DNA of 64,000 nucleotides from Ectobius pallidus (lineage: Eukaryota > Arthropoda > Insecta > Blattodea > Ectobiidae), in assembly GCA_964059195.1 (NCBI GenBank), contig CAXKWD010000006.1:4890530-4954529 (forward strand). The letters are read 5' to 3'. Positions 33,092-45,399 of this stretch are shown one piece after another. Both the position numbers and the translations under genes were made by a program. Position 1 is the first letter of the stretch, and the number at the start of each line of letters is the position of its first letter. The notes below the pieces were generated by a model, which ran no database searches, was not told where the DNA came from, and saw only the letters and a program-made list of their open reading frames with translations.

Positions 33092-33311
33092 ATTTTAGGC
33101 CATCATATATATATATTTTTTTTTAATTTATCACACTTAGAAAAGTTGAACTTAGTCTGAGAAGCATCAGTATTATTCAGACACAGGCAATGAACATTAA
33201 GTCGTGATCCTCAGTATAACTTTAAATAAGTTATTCTGATACTTTCCCTGTGATGACATACCCATTAATCCCATAAGTATCTTAACTGGAGTCATTAAGT
33301 CAGATACTTAC

Positions 33312-33370
33312 GTTCACTATCTCACAATCGCTATCTGCAGCTTCGTCCTCACGAAGGAGACTTAGAATAC
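33312..33370 (-). CDS. Linker exon B of the zinc-finger locus
   Basis: A 59-bp micro-exon: TTGTTGCAG before 33370, then ILSLLREDEAADSDCEIVN, then GTAAGT after 33312. It enters in phase 1 and leaves in phase 0. The acidic content matches the acidic lead of finger exon B, to which it is the nearest upstream exon. Confidence 0.7.
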
Positions 33371-34195
33371 CTGCAACAACGAATTGTTTAAACTAAGTTA
33401 TTATTTATGTAACAAAATATCTGACAGAAGCAGTTTTGCCAACATCATTCCCATTATCCTGTTTATGCTGACTTCTACTTGAGAGTTCAACATTAAAAGC
33501 TGAATAAAACAAAGAACCCTTTCTTCAATATTACTTTAAGAAATAATAGTATTTTATGTCTATTCACAGATTCCTCAAGAAATCAGAAAAATTTGTTCCT
33601 TCATTTCTTACACATTAAAATGTTAAATATTGTATATTATAATAAAGTTCCCCCTTAACCCTTAACATAAAACTTATGTGGATCCGCTCAAATCAGCATT
33701 TATAAGACAGAAACAACATTGTTGCCAAATATAAAGGTTACGATTATAAAGATGAAAGCTGGTTTCTTATGCGTGGAATCAAGATGTGTCACTACTTAAA
33801 AGAATATGCATTTCAGCATATTTGATGCGCCAAGACCACATTCCTAAAATACTGTTTATGTGTTTGTTTATTAAAACGTGTATAACATAGCTTATTTCTC
33901 GAATTGAAGAGCATCTAATTGTCAACACTCAGCACTGTTCCTCATTTCCATCACAATTTTACTGTTCCAACCAAATTCATTTCTATCGGTGTTGTTATGG
34001 AGTCTATGCACATTGTTGAGACTGCAGCCAAGTGCAGAAGTTGGCAATGGAACAAAAGACATCAGCAAAGTGCTTTAGTCAGACAATTTTAATAGACTTA
34101 TTAAGCTTGAAGCTTCCCGGCTTCTTGGGACTCTACCCGGGTAAGAAAGGTTTTCAAGATTTATTAGCCAAATGTAAAAGGTTATTGAACAAATT

Positions 34196-35553
34196 AAAAC
34201 CGTCAAAGTCAAACATACACATACACAAAGATAAAACATTTGAAAAAATCAGTGGATAAAATACCTCGGTGCAACGTTTCGACCTTGTCCTCCAGGTCTT
34301 CCTCAGGCAACAGACTGCTCCACATCGACACCGCTGACCATGTCATCCTCCATTGGCGCTGCCGTCGCCTCGTGCTGGTTACCAACCTCCTCACTGCCCA
34401 CACCATCATTTCCCCCAACTTCCCGGTTTAAAAACCTTGTACTTCTGTGGTGTTTGAGGATCCATTCATTTGGGATTTCATACATGGATTCCGGACAAGC
34501 TTCTACCGGTGGAAACTTTGGTATATGCCGCTTCCTTGCCACATCTGATGACGTTAAGCCATTCATCACCCAGGTCACCATTATAATTGTTCAAACAATT
34601 CTCTTGTGTGCTGAAAATATTGAACGCCTCGCAAATTTTCCTCCTAATGGTGTCACTCTCAATTTTCAATATCTTCAGCTCACCGATCCGATGTTTGTCC
34701 TTAGACATCTGTTGACAAAGACCAGTGTTGGTTCTTTCATTCCTGACGTCTCTCTCATGCTCCCGAAGTCTTATGTTAAAGGATCTCCCCGTTTCCCCAA
34801 TGTAGACTCCCGTACAATCCCTGCATGATATGGCGTATACCCCTGGTCTCTCAAACTTGTCCTTACCCCTCCCAAAATTTGTGTGTTGCGTAAAAATACT
34901 TTCAGTTGTTCTTGTTGGCTTTATATCATATTTGCCCAACACCTTGCCAATGCGTTCACTCAATCCCGGTCTATATATTAGACTCACATACCTCGCATTC
35001 AGGTTTTTTACTTTTCCATCTTCTTTACCCCTTCTACTAGTATATTCACCTCTTTTCCAAAGCTTATTAATAATTCTCCCACTATACCCGTTATTATATG
35101 CCAATATTCTCTCTCTATAAATCTAATGGATTGTTGCAAAGTCTAAAAGCTCTCTGAATGAAATTTCACCAAACATTCAATTTCATTACGTGATGATGTG
35201 CGGAATTCTTGTGGATGTATAAATCCCCTTTGTTGGGCTTTCTGAACACTCCCAATCTCAATCTAGGAGAAGTAAGCTCAATACTCAAAATACATGAAAT
35301 CCCAAATGAATGGATCCTCAAACACCACAGAAGTACAAGGTTTTTAAACCAGGAAGTTGGGGGAAATGATGGCGTGGGCAGTGAGGAGGCGACGGCAGCG
35401 CCAATGGAGGATGACATGGTCAGCGGTGTCGATGTGGAGCAGTCTGTTGCCTGAGGAAGACAAGGTCCAAAACGTTGCACCGAGGTATTTTATCCACTGA
35501 TTTTTTCAAATGTTTTATCTTTGTGTATGTGTATGTTTGACTTTGACGGTTTT
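34196..35553. mobile_element. PLE fragment in head-to-head form
   Basis: On the minus strand (35104-34303) lies a PLE C-terminal protein: WKRGEYTSRRGKEDGKVKNL, GIY-YIG nuclease GVYAISCRDCTGVYIGETGR, then CEAFNIFSTQENCLNNYNGD and EIPNEWILKHHRSTRFLN. On the plus strand (35260-35454) lies the last part again (EIPNEWILKHHRSTRFLNQE). The outer about 70 bases are inverted repeats beginning AAAACCGTCAAAGTC. The minus reading stops at the TGA inside its hammerhead core. It lies in the intron upstream of linker B. Confidence 0.8.
34270..34309 (-). ncRNA. Hammerhead ribozyme motif of the 34-kb PLE
   Basis: Stem I TGC/GCA, core CTGAGGA, stem II GACC/GGTC, GAAA, two-pair palindromic stem III ACGT and cleavage base T. 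The plus-strand partner at 35448-35480 has lost part of stem II and reads CAAAA in place of GAAA, so only this copy is intact. Confidence 0.55.
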
Positions 35554-35596
35554 AACAAGTTACAGTGGAAAGCTAAGGGCCAGTTACTGTCATTAC

Positions 35597-36459
35597 CAGG
35601 GCTAGGATTTATATGTAATTACATATTTCTTAATTTCACATATAGACACATTTTTTTCACTTATCTCTATCTATTATGTTGTCCTCTATTCAAATTAAAC
35701 AAATTTATTTTACATATTTTTCCATATTTCTGACATTAGTACATATTTATATGTAAAATAAATATTTGTCCATATTTAGTGATTTTAATGCAATATTCGT
35801 ACATATTTCATTCTTAAGAGTAAAACTATATAAAATTGTCGTTTTTAGTGACAGAAAATGTGGCAGCACAGGATAAGTTTACAGTTATCTCCAGAAATGA
35901 ATGTGTGAAAAATGATTTGTGTTACATTGAATCAAATTTTTGTAATATAACAAAAATAATTCAGAAACTACAAAATAATAATCTGACATTACCTGGAAAA
36001 ATTGACATTGTGAAAAACATGATTCATGAACTCAAATGTATACGTGGACATTTAGCCGATCTTATCAAATGTAAAGTGGACAATGTGTTTTCAAGAAATC
36101 CAGGCTTTGAGGATGTGCAGTAGAACGAAGCTCCAGCCAATACAAATCACTTTTGAAAATTTAAAACAACATTTTGTGGCATACTGTTACGGTAGAAGAA
36201 ATAATCAATGAATGAATACAAATAAAGTAAGTGATCTGAAAAAAAAAATTGAATAATTTAATTGATGAATCCAGTATTTGTAATCATTTTTATAGGTTCT
36301 AAAAGTAACAAAATGTAGTGTCTAGTGGTTAAATTTGTTTTGATGTCCATATTTTACAACATATATTTGCATATGTATATATGTACGTATTTTGACATTT
36401 TTAGTACATATACATGTACATATTTTGACATTTTTTAGTACATATAAATCCTAGCCCTG
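35597..36459 (+). mobile_element. Non-autonomous hAT with CGGBP1-like transposase tail
   Basis: The inverted ends are CAGGGCTAGGATTTATATGT and ACATATAAATCCTAGCCCTG, with an exact 8-bp duplication GTCATTAC (35589-35596, 36460-36467). A plus-strand frame (35836-36123) reads KNDLCYIESNFCNITKIIQK, LPGKIDIVKNMIHELK and VFSRNPGFEDV. This resembles the C-terminal region of insect CGGBP1-like hAT proteins. The rest of the transposase is missing. Confidence 0.75.
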
Positions 36460-36656
36460 GTCATTACACATGAACAAATTAAATTTTAGTTACACAAACA
36501 TACTTAATTTCTAGGTTATAAACTTATATTAAAAATCAATAAACTGGTATAATCTAATTATAATAATTAAAACGAAGTAATATACACAGTGGAGCACATG
36601 AATAACTGAACTAGTTAAATATAAATGGTATAATCTACTGAATATTTCCTATATAC

Positions 36657-36975
36657 AGAGTTTGTCCGAAAAGTAATGTCAATGAGCAGATCAGAAGACA
36701 TTCCCCGATCCGACTGGCACCATATACCAAAAAGCCTCAAAATAGGCCCCTCCTGCATCGATATATCGCTTCCAGCGAGATTTCCAGGCATCGAAGGCAT
36801 CACGGTAGGCCTTTTCTGGAATGCTCCTTAGAGCCCTGGTGCAAGCCTCCCTGACCCTGTCAATCGTCCCGAAATGGGAGCCCTCAAGCGCAGGAACAAG
36901 AAGAAATAGGGGAGAGCAGGACTGTAGGGTGGTCGGTGAAGATGCAGGTCGCTCTGCTTTAACCTTCTTACCCGG
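36657..36975 (-). pseudogene. Mariner transposase 3' end relic
   Basis: The minus strand ends with AYRDAFDAWKSRWKRYIDAG and GAYFE, the classical mariner C-terminus, then CATTACTTTTCGGACAAAC as the terminal repeat. The 5' part is missing beyond about 36975. Confidence 0.65.
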
Positions 36976-38300
36976 ATGTAGGGGTCATTGTCACATTATG
37001 TGCATGTGCTGAATGGGGACACCGGTTACATGCTTTTTTGTCAACACTTTGATAAATCTTATATAAGTTTTCAGTAAAATTACATTTTTATTAAATATCA
37101 TAAAACATCTAAAAATGACTGGTTAAATTGCTCCAACTCCATTGAATCTGCACAAGATAGGGACAAATTCAACTGATGACATTTGAGATTATTATGCAGT
37201 ACATGCTTAAACCTGCAAAATGCTTTGATAGCTCTTGATAGGAATCGAAAGTCAGTCAGAACATCCAACTGGCATATATATTTCCAATTAGCAACTGCAT
37301 TTCAATCTGTTGGAATAGATTTTCAGATTTTCACTACTACAAGGTAAGATCGTCGCAGACTGCAAATTGGAACAATCCTATTAAACACATTTAAAAAAAA
37401 ACAGCTAAAAGTTCACGGAAATCAGAGATTTGTATATGCAATCAGCCATTTCATAAAATATGGGAATTTTTCCCTCAAACAGAGAAGTTATAAAATTATT
37501 GTAATTGGGTGGTCAAATTCTCTGAATTTTAAGGACTTAGGTGTATCTGAAATGGTTATATGTAAAATATGTTGATTTACTTATTTATTGCGCTGAGTTA
37601 CTTTTTTTTGCCATTTTTAGCATGATTTTAACACTCTTTAATACCAAGTAGTCAAGAGTAATCAGCTATGTCCATTTTCATTTGAGAAAATATATATCTT
37701 AAGGTACAATTTGGTATAAGATTAACTTAAAAAAATATGTGTGGTTAATTACTATGTAAAATAACAAGCAAGGGAATTTTTGTCCCCACCCGTAACAGTG
37801 ATAGTTTTGTTAAATTATTATTGATGAGTTAAATAAATGTTCTGACAACCTGGAAATAGTTTATAATTTGTATTTAATCCCTCATACCTTCATTAATAAC
37901 AACATTAAGACCCTAACAGTAATAGCAAAATAGAAAATGAGCTTTTGTTTTGCATCATTAAAATCAGTGTCCAAATTATGTCCCACCCGTAACAGATTTT
38001 GAAAAACAAATTTAAAATATTTAAACTAAATTTAAAAAAATGCTTTGCATGTAGGCATTGTAAATTTTACAGAATGTGAAGAACCAATTCTAGTTTATTA
38101 TTTGTGACATGTAATAAACAAAAATAGTTTTTATAATTTGCTAGAATGTCCCACCCGTAATTATGAAATGGCTGCAATGTACAGGGTGATGTAGTCTTAA
38201 CAAAAACCACAGGCAAACTATTTGTGTGTATTTATTTGTGCAAATAAGCTCAATCACTTTGACTGAAAGTATATTGTGTTTAGATTTAAAATAATCTTCA
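36976..38300. other. Gene-free stretch with a recurring motif
   Basis: No gene is recognised. The phrase CCCACCCGTAA occurs near 37787, 37981 and 38153, and a related word ACACCGGTTACATG near 37019. Their meaning is unknown. Confidence 0.35.
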
Positions 38301-40330
38301 GCATCAACTCACAGGGAATTATAGGATCTATGATCTATAGATATGATGTCAACACACCAGATGCTATGTAAGTTACCTCTTCATACACTTCGTATAGTAG
38401 ATCAGCAAAGGTCTTGGCAAGGACACCTTTTACATTACACCATTTAGTTCTCTTGATCTCTTACTCTGGAGAGTTTCAATATTGTCAGATCTAATGACTA
38501 AAGAAAATTTTATCTTTCTTCAGACAGAGTGCAAAGTAAAGTAATGTACTCGTTATTAGCTTTTCTAAAACATGACATATGTTAAAGTGGTGCAGCGAAG
38601 CTTCCCAACCAGATTTCAATAATCCCAGACCTGCAGTTTTCTGGAAGAGTATATCATAGCATTAGGAGTACCTGATGGTATAATCCTGTCAATGTTAAGG
38701 AAAAATGAAATAGGGATTCTGATTGTATTGTATTTTGAAGCAGATAGACAAAAGAAGCTAGAATAAACTGATTCATGACCATACATTTTTATTCTGCTTT
38801 TAAGAGTGGAGAATCTACCAGAACATCTATGCTCCTTTTTAAGTCGCTCCAGAATTTTACTACGTCCAGAATTATTGTGTTTTCAAAATCAACACTTAGA
38901 CAACAGACTTTTTCATCTGGTGAACTAAGAAATCATTATCGATAAATAAAGTTGATCATCAAGCTTCCCTTTAACTACATTTAATGCTATGGACTTGGAA
39001 GAATTCAAATGCAATCCATTTTCATCAAAACGTTGCTTAGCCATAGTCGTAAGAAGTTCAGCATACGTTCCTTGTTATTTCTAATTATGACTGCATCATC
39101 AACAAATCCTAGACTGGTAGCATTTGGTAGCTTAGGAGGCAGCAATAGAATGTTGGAGGCGATTTGTTCATAGTCCAGGCAAATTAGACAAAAGACAGCT
39201 AAAGGGGGAAATAATTTATAAAGTTTTGAAACATCAAGAAAACATTCATAGCGGTGCAGTAGTCAAAAACAGAAAAGTTCCTCCTCTTGTGGGGGTGCAT
39301 TTCCCCTTCCCAGCCCCAAAATTTACATTTTTTCACTTTTCTATGCAAAACTATTCATTTTTATAAGAAAACTATCATTACAAAAAATATTCCTCGTAAA
39401 ATTCTGCACAAAAAAGTCAATTGCATAACAACAATTAAAATTACAAAAATAGAAGTGCACCTAATCCTGACTAGCGGGTTACTTCACACAAGACATTTCC
39501 TTGTACCTACTTATTATTTTCAAGTTTCCCAACTCATACTTTATGAGTGTTAATCCACTATCTCACTTAAACTTGGTGCACAATTTTAAGAGGAATATAT
39601 TTTTTGTAAAAAAAGTTTTCTTCAAAAAATGAAGTTTTGCGTAAAAAGTCAAAAAATGTACATATCATAGGGAGGGAAGGGGGACGCACCCTCCCAGAGG
39701 AGGGAACTTTCGTAATTCCAATTGGTACCCCCAGTAGAGTGTTTTCCCAAAGTTTCAAATCTTTATAAATTATATCCCCATTTTTCGTACTTTGCCTTAA
39801 ATATCAGTTGTTTCAATAACGGTAAAGTTTCGATATTCTAATTCGAAGATAATATATTTTAAATATTGTTCAAAAAAGGAAGATTTTCTAGCATTCTTTT
39901 AATGTATTCATGACCAATATTGTCAAAGGCTTTCATTACATCGAGAAATATTATTTCACATCGGATTTCTGAGTTTTGGCTGATCTAAAATAGCAACATT
40001 TGTAAATGTATCTGGGCACGAAGAAAAACCTTTTTCGATTGGTATGAAATCTTAAATTGTTATTGGTCTCCAGTTCTCTGTGTTGTTTAAGACATGTTTT
40101 AACATTCTGGATTTCATGGCTCGCATTATAACATGGTCTGGCCCTGGAGAAGTTTATTTTAATTCCCTTCATGGCATGCAACTCCCAGGACTGTCTTTTC
40201 ATCCGTTTAGCAGCTCTGCTTGGATTTTTTGTTTCTTTGTAATTTCAGTTCATGTGCATCATCGTGCTTAACACTTGGGAATTCTTGAACTGACTCACCA
40301 AACCAATTGACATCTAGAGCTCGCCATGCT
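38300..40330 (-). pseudogene. Non-LTR reverse transcriptase relic
   Basis: On the minus strand FLDVMKAFDNIGHEYIKRML lies near 39890-39950 and a damaged catalytic box, GFVDDAVIIRNNKERML, near 39050-39110. The spacing and order fit an R1/LOA-like RT, but many stops and a nested inverted-repeat element interrupt it. Only the RT core is recognisable. Confidence 0.55.
39267..39722. mobile_element. Diverged inverted-repeat element inside the LINE relic
   Basis: The left arm begins AAAAGTTCCTCCTC and the right arm is its approximate inverse (GAGGAGGGAACTTTCG). Both arms continue with GGGGGTGCATTTCCCC- and TACATTTTTTGAC-like text. Divergence is high and no clear target duplication was found. Confidence 0.4.
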
Positions 40331-40465
40331 TCATATTTGACTAATAGTATCTTGTGTCCTCATTTCTCTTGGTCTGTTTTATTCAGGATAACTCTTGTTA
40401 TAACTCAAGGATGGAACTTTTTCTCGGTGCGATTTACTGATGTGGATTTGTACAGAACTAGGAGG

Positions 40466-41253
40466 TGCCTGCGGCTTCGCCCACGATAATTAATTGAAAA
40501 ATTAAAAATTAATAGTATAATAATTATTACAGCATTATATTTATTAACACTTGCACGCGAATCATTCTTAAACTAAACCATTAATAATTAATGAAACAGC
40601 TAAAATTCCGGCTTTAGAGTAGGCCTACATTCCACGATTAGAAATCGCTACCTGGGAAAACGATCTCAGATTTGATTATGCAGTTCCAAAGATAACTGTG
40701 AACCACTGCCTTCTAAACTGAATAATTCTCGTGCGTAATTCTCGAGACGGCGGTGGATAATACGTATCGTTTCTCAACTGTTTGTTGACAGATGAATGTG
40801 ATGTGAATTTTATTTGATAAATTCAGTGTAATTTTCAGAAATTATATAATTTTTCAAGAGAAGGGGTGATTGATTTGGATTTTTACTGTCCGCGATACTT
40901 CGAGGATTAAACTATCAATATATTAAACCTGATGCCCGCGGCTTCACCCGCCATTATTAATTGACTCCAGGATTTTTAAGAAATTTAGACTGGTAGATTA
41001 TTAAAAATGTTTGTGGTTCAGAGCAATGAAAATTGTAAGTAAAAATAAAATTAGAATATTTGTTCATTGTGTTCATTTCACTTAGGCCTTATAAAATAAA
41101 GAAATGGTTTTCCTAATTTTGTTCTCGTCGTGAAAGTTTACACTGCGAGAGACGAACATCGCCGAGTATACCCGATGTCTCACGAAGCGGGCGAGCGAGC
41201 AAGCACGCTATTTAGGGCCGTTGAATTGTATAAGAGAGTAGATGATAAAACTG
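40466..41253 (-). repeat. Interspersed repeat, copy 2
   Basis: This is an inverted copy of 17800-18475, sharing GGGCCGTTGAATTGTA, GAAATGAACACAATGAACAA and CCTGGAGTCAATTAATAATG in minus orientation. It begins near GCGGCTTCGCCCACG. No ORF is recognised. Confidence 0.6.
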
Positions 41254-42123
41254 ACCCCTTCTTCTTCACATATTCCACATTTGTTTGTAAATAGAATATA
41301 ACTACTGCAATGAACTCCAGTTGCTGACTTTCAGGGAGCGTACGAAGCGTGGAAAACTCGCCTGCAGAAGTGTGTTGACGCTCAAGGAGCATACAAGACT
41401 ACTAAAGGTTTGTAGCGATATCTGTAATAAATTTTGTTTTCTGTATTTATTCTCATTACTTAAAATACAGACCCTGTATATGTCGCTTTGTCGCTTGTCT
41501 TTGTAACTCGAAAATGTGCCACCTAGCCATTGCAGGAAATGAAACTTGAGCCGTCTGCAATACTTTGAAAGCTACAACTAATCCACTGTCACTTCAACTT
41601 TAAAATAACAAGTTGCGACCAACGACAGAGAAATATATTAAAGGAAAAAATTTGTGACACTCGAGTCTACTTATTTTTGTAGATCAGAAGTGAATTGAAT
41701 AATTGTATTATTAAAGGATATCTCAATTGTTTATGCTATTTTTCGAGTCCCGATACAAGGAATAGTTACTTGTTTATTTTGTAAAATCTAGAACTGTGTC
41801 AAAATTATAATACAATTTTTGGTGTTAATATTAGCGCTCATTACATGTTTTATTAAGATGACTAAAATCGTTTGTTTAAAACCTAAAAAGGGTTATTCCA
41901 CGAAAATAATAGGCTACAATACCGTTTATAAAAGCCTAAAAATCTGGGCCCTAGTAATGACCCAGTAACCAGTTTGAAAAATTTAATTCATTTACCGGAT
42001 TTTCAGTAGCTCCTCGACAAAATGCTGGGGGGTTTTGAACATCATACATCACAAAAATAATATATATTCCCAAAGCATTTCAGGGTTCTTGCTTCTCATT
42101 TATTTATATTTATTAATACCTAC

Positions 42124-42448
42124 TGTTTAAATCTTTGTTGGTAGCCAGGAAGTTCTTCTCTGTTTGGATTTCCTCATAATCTTCCATAAGATCGTATTTT
42201 ATTTTTGCGGAACTAGACAGTGCTCGCTTAACAATGGCCATGTCAAAATCCAGTTTATCCAAGTGAGTTATTAGAATAGCGCACTGGTTACAGATCATAC
42301 TTTCATCAGACACAATTATGGTAAAGCCTTGTCCCATCAAGTCTATGATCTTGGTAGGCAAACCAGTTTTTGTGAAGGAGGTGTGGTTCCCTAACAAAGG
42401 CACGCCTCTGCTCAGTTCCTCATTGCACACAAAGCAGTTCCCTGCCAC
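42124..42448 (-). CDS. ZAD-type zinc-binding exon B
   Basis: The minus strand has a GCTTTCAG acceptor before 42448. The exon then reads VAGNCFVCNEELSRGVPLLG ... GQGFTIIVSDESMICNQC ... IVKRALSSSAKIKYDLMED. The CxxC...CxxC pairs and length fit the ZAD domain, a dimerisation module found at the N-terminus of insect zinc-finger proteins. There is no ATG: the frame opens in phase 0 with GTG directly at the acceptor, so an upstream exon must supply the start. Linker exon A ends in phase 0 and fits. The donor is taken as GTAGGT at 42123 (phase 1), by alignment with exon A; AG|GTATTA three bases on is an alternative. Confidence 0.75.
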
Positions 42449-42594
42449 CTGAAAGCAATAAGAAACACAGCGTGAATATACACAGCTTTTTCCACTCTAT
42501 AACTATAATAAAATCAGGTAAACTTATGTAACAAAGTGCCAGTATGTTTTTGTTTAATCAGTTATGATATGCAGAATACAAAAAAAAAGTCAAA

Positions 42595-42680
42595 TTGGCC
42601 GGTTTCGGGATTTGAACCATGGAACTGCAGAATGTGAGGCCAAGACGTTACCATCTCAGCCACCTGGGTCAGTTTAACAG
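42595..42680 (-). repeat. tRNA-like SINE head
   Basis: The minus strand has GGTGGCTGAGATGGTAACG (A box), and GGTTCAAATCCCG (B box) about 35 bases later, inside a tRNA-like block. No clear body or target duplication is seen. It is more likely a SINE fragment than a functional tRNA, because no acceptor stem is evident. Confidence 0.45.
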
Positions 42681-43279
42681 TCTAATTGGATAAGCACATG
42701 TAAAGCAATAGTGTTATTTGTCATAGCTAACTGTATTTTAATTGCCAAAGCCATATAAGATCACAGTAAAACAACTGACTATGTTGTCATGATAACTGAT
42801 TTGCATTTCATAAATTCTATCGAATACGTATATTACCATAAAATAGGCACTAAATTGAGCATTACTCCGAAACAGGTCAACCGATTTTATCCAATATCAA
42901 TAGTCGTCTTTCCATTGACATTATAAATGTGTATACCAAGTTTCATACAAATCCGGTAAAGCGTATTTGAGTTACCGCGTCTTTAAAATAGACACTAAAT
43001 TGGGTTTTACTCTGGTACCGGCCTACCGATTTGGTTATGGCGCGTACAGACACACGGACGGACAGACATTTTTCAACCCCACACACGATCTCATAAAGTA
43101 CCATACTGGCACTTAATAAAATAATTATAATATGAGTTGTCCTCATTCTTAGCACTTGGGTTCAGAAGGCAGGTGTGTTTCCCTTCCTGCTCTGGAGGCT
43201 TTCTGGAAGCAGGGGAGGTCTGTGGGGGGCCATTACCCAACCTGCCTCTCCCCCCTTCCCAAGGTCCCATACATACATA

Positions 43280-43956
43280 CGAAGGTGAGTCAACAATTAT
43301 CCAGACTTTTCATAAAACACCTTATTTACTTCAAAAATACAATATGATTTCCTCATGATTTTAGTCTCCCTTCTTTGTAATGCATTTGGTCCAGCGGTCC
43401 ACAAGCTTGTGTATTCCTGCCGAAAAGGCCACTGATTCACCAATGGATGCAAAAGGGACTATACTGGAAGATTACATGAAGGGGAAAACCATCAACAAAG
43501 AATGTTACTGTGCATTGTTGACTAACAAACTTAAACTAATAATTAGCAGCAAACGACGAGGTCTTTTGTCATGGAAAGTGTTGCTTTTGCACAATAATGC
43601 CCGGCTTCAGACAGCTCGACTCAGCCTTGAAACCTTCCACAAATTGGGTTTTGAGGTGCTGGAACATCAACCTAACAGTCCAGATCCAGAGTTTCATTTA
43701 TTTGGAATGCTGAAAGACGCTTTGTGAGGTCATCGATGTTCCTCAGATTTAGAGGTGCAGGAAGCGGTGCATCAGTGGCTTTGCAACCAACCGAAAACCT
43801 TCTTTTCGGCGGGAATACACAAGCTTGTGGACCGCTGGATCAAGTGCACTACAAAGATGGGAGACTATATTGGAAAATCATGAGAAAATCATACTGCTTT
43901 TTTGAAGTAAATAAAGCGTTTTATGAAAACTCTGGGTAATTGTTGACTATCCCTCG
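43280..43956 (+). mobile_element. Foldback mariner with transposase relic
   Basis: The ends read CGAAGGTGAGTCAACAATTA and TAATTGTTGACTATCCCTCG, with TA on both sides. A frame in the middle gives LLLHNNARLQTARLSLETFH, the HDNARPH-type catalytic box, then SPDPEFHLFGML, then SAGIHKLVDRWIKC. The first 150 bases are an inverted copy of the last 160 (TCCAGCGGTCCACAAGCTTG matches inversely), so the 5' half was replaced by an inverted 3' end. Confidence 0.75.
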
Positions 43957-43989
43957 TACATGCAATTACATATATGACACTTATGCTTT

Positions 43990-44170
43990 TCTTAGGGCTA
44001 ATTGTATAAACAGTTTGATATGTGAGCAGAGACTAAACTGATCTCAGTTCACACTGAACTCGGAAATTTTTGTTGTATAAACGCTAATCTGAGATCAATT
44101 CGCACTGAACTAGGATCAATTTCGCCTGGAGAAATTTCTCTCATTGATCTCAGTTCAAGGGGCTGTTTTC
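43990..44170. repeat. Short internal repeats
   Basis: The words CTGATCTCAGTTCA, TGAGATCAATTCGC and TTGATCTCAGTTCAAG repeat in direct order with GCACTGAACT variants between. This is a local tandem-like repeat of unknown type. Confidence 0.4.
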
Positions 44171-45126
44171 TTATCTGAGACACAAGATTAGCTCATTATA
44201 AACATAATATTAACCGTGTGGTTACGATAAAAATCAAGAAAATACACAAAAGACTTCATAAATTTCTAGCTAGGCCTACTGTAGTTGTTGTGCCTCCTTA
44301 TAATGCAGTGTAACATAATTCTACAGCATAACCATTATTACCATCTCATTCCAATGTAACAGATGTCTCGTGATGAAAAAAATAATGAATTTCATCGGGT
44401 TCACTGCGTGTTTCATTTTGTCTAGAGCAAATGCTTTCTTCGTTTGTTTTTTATGTGACTGATAACCCTTTCAGAGCTGAGATTTACTGAAATAAGACAG
44501 TCACCAGGTAAAAACATCACTGAGCTTGTAAGTTTTAAATTTATAGGAAAAATTTCAGTGGAATTCCTGGTTTCCATGAATAACAAACAAATTGTAACAT
44601 ATGAACAAAAATCCTCACGTTTTACATAAAGCATTACTCTATTAACCTTATATCTCCGCTTTTATACAATTCTTGAGATGAAACATTTATACGTCAGTAG
44701 CAGTGAAAATTATGAAAATGTTAAGCTGATTTATATTGCCAGAACTATTTTCAGAAACATGTCTGTGTGTGTGTGTGTGAACAGCCTACGAAAACCAAAT
44801 TTTATATTTGAGTTAGGTACCTTCTGGCATGAAGAATGGCAACGACTTTCTCTGACTTTTAATGCCACTTTAAATAAAAGAAGGTTTCATTTTTTGAAAT
44901 TTTCTTTAAAACAACTCTTACGATTTTGTTTAAGTTTTGTACATAAGCTCCTTATATTAAGAGCTAAAACTTTTATTTGAAACATTTTATCATAGGTAAT
45001 CCCATGAGAGTCGATGAGTTTATCGATAGATCCACGACTGCGCAGCAGAGCAAATTTATCTGATGAAACTCAACTCTAGTTGGATTTATTAAGACTATTC
45101 CATGAATAAAATGTAACAGATTATAT
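44171..45126. other. Gene-free stretch with repeat fragment
   Basis: No gene is recognised. Bases 44810-45000 resemble 1-190 of the window. A short GT run lies at 44763-44779. Confidence 0.35.
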
Positions 45127-45383
45127 CCAGGGTGCGCGGGCAAAGAGAGTGAAGTCCACCATCCTAAAAAATTGAGATATGTCCATAGAGTTATAGATAA
45201 AAATGTTCTCTACATTTGTGTTAAGTCCAGTAAGTCATATTCAAAATTGTACGGTAATTATGGATGTGTGCCTCATAGGTTTATCCATCTCCAAAGCTAT
45301 GCTGGGCTGGTATAGTGTGTTAAGTCACTCTAATTTTCAGTAACAAGAAAGTGGACTTAACTCTCTTTGCCTGTGCACCCCGG
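45127..45383. mobile_element. Small TIR element (MITE)
   Basis: The ends are CAGGGTGCGCGGGCAAAGAG and its diverged inverse CTCTTTGCCTGTGCACCCCG. The match continues inward with AAGTCCAC on both sides. It is about 257 bp with no coding content. The target duplication is unclear. Confidence 0.55.
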
Positions 45384-45399
45384 AAAAAATAATAATTAC

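Noticed and set aside
35448..35480. Second intact hammerhead in the 34-35 kb PLE
   Set aside because: Stem II is shortened and the GAAA box reads CAAAA, so the core is broken.
42595..42680. Functional tRNA gene on the minus strand
   Set aside because: A and B boxes are present but I could not pair an acceptor stem; it reads as a SINE head.
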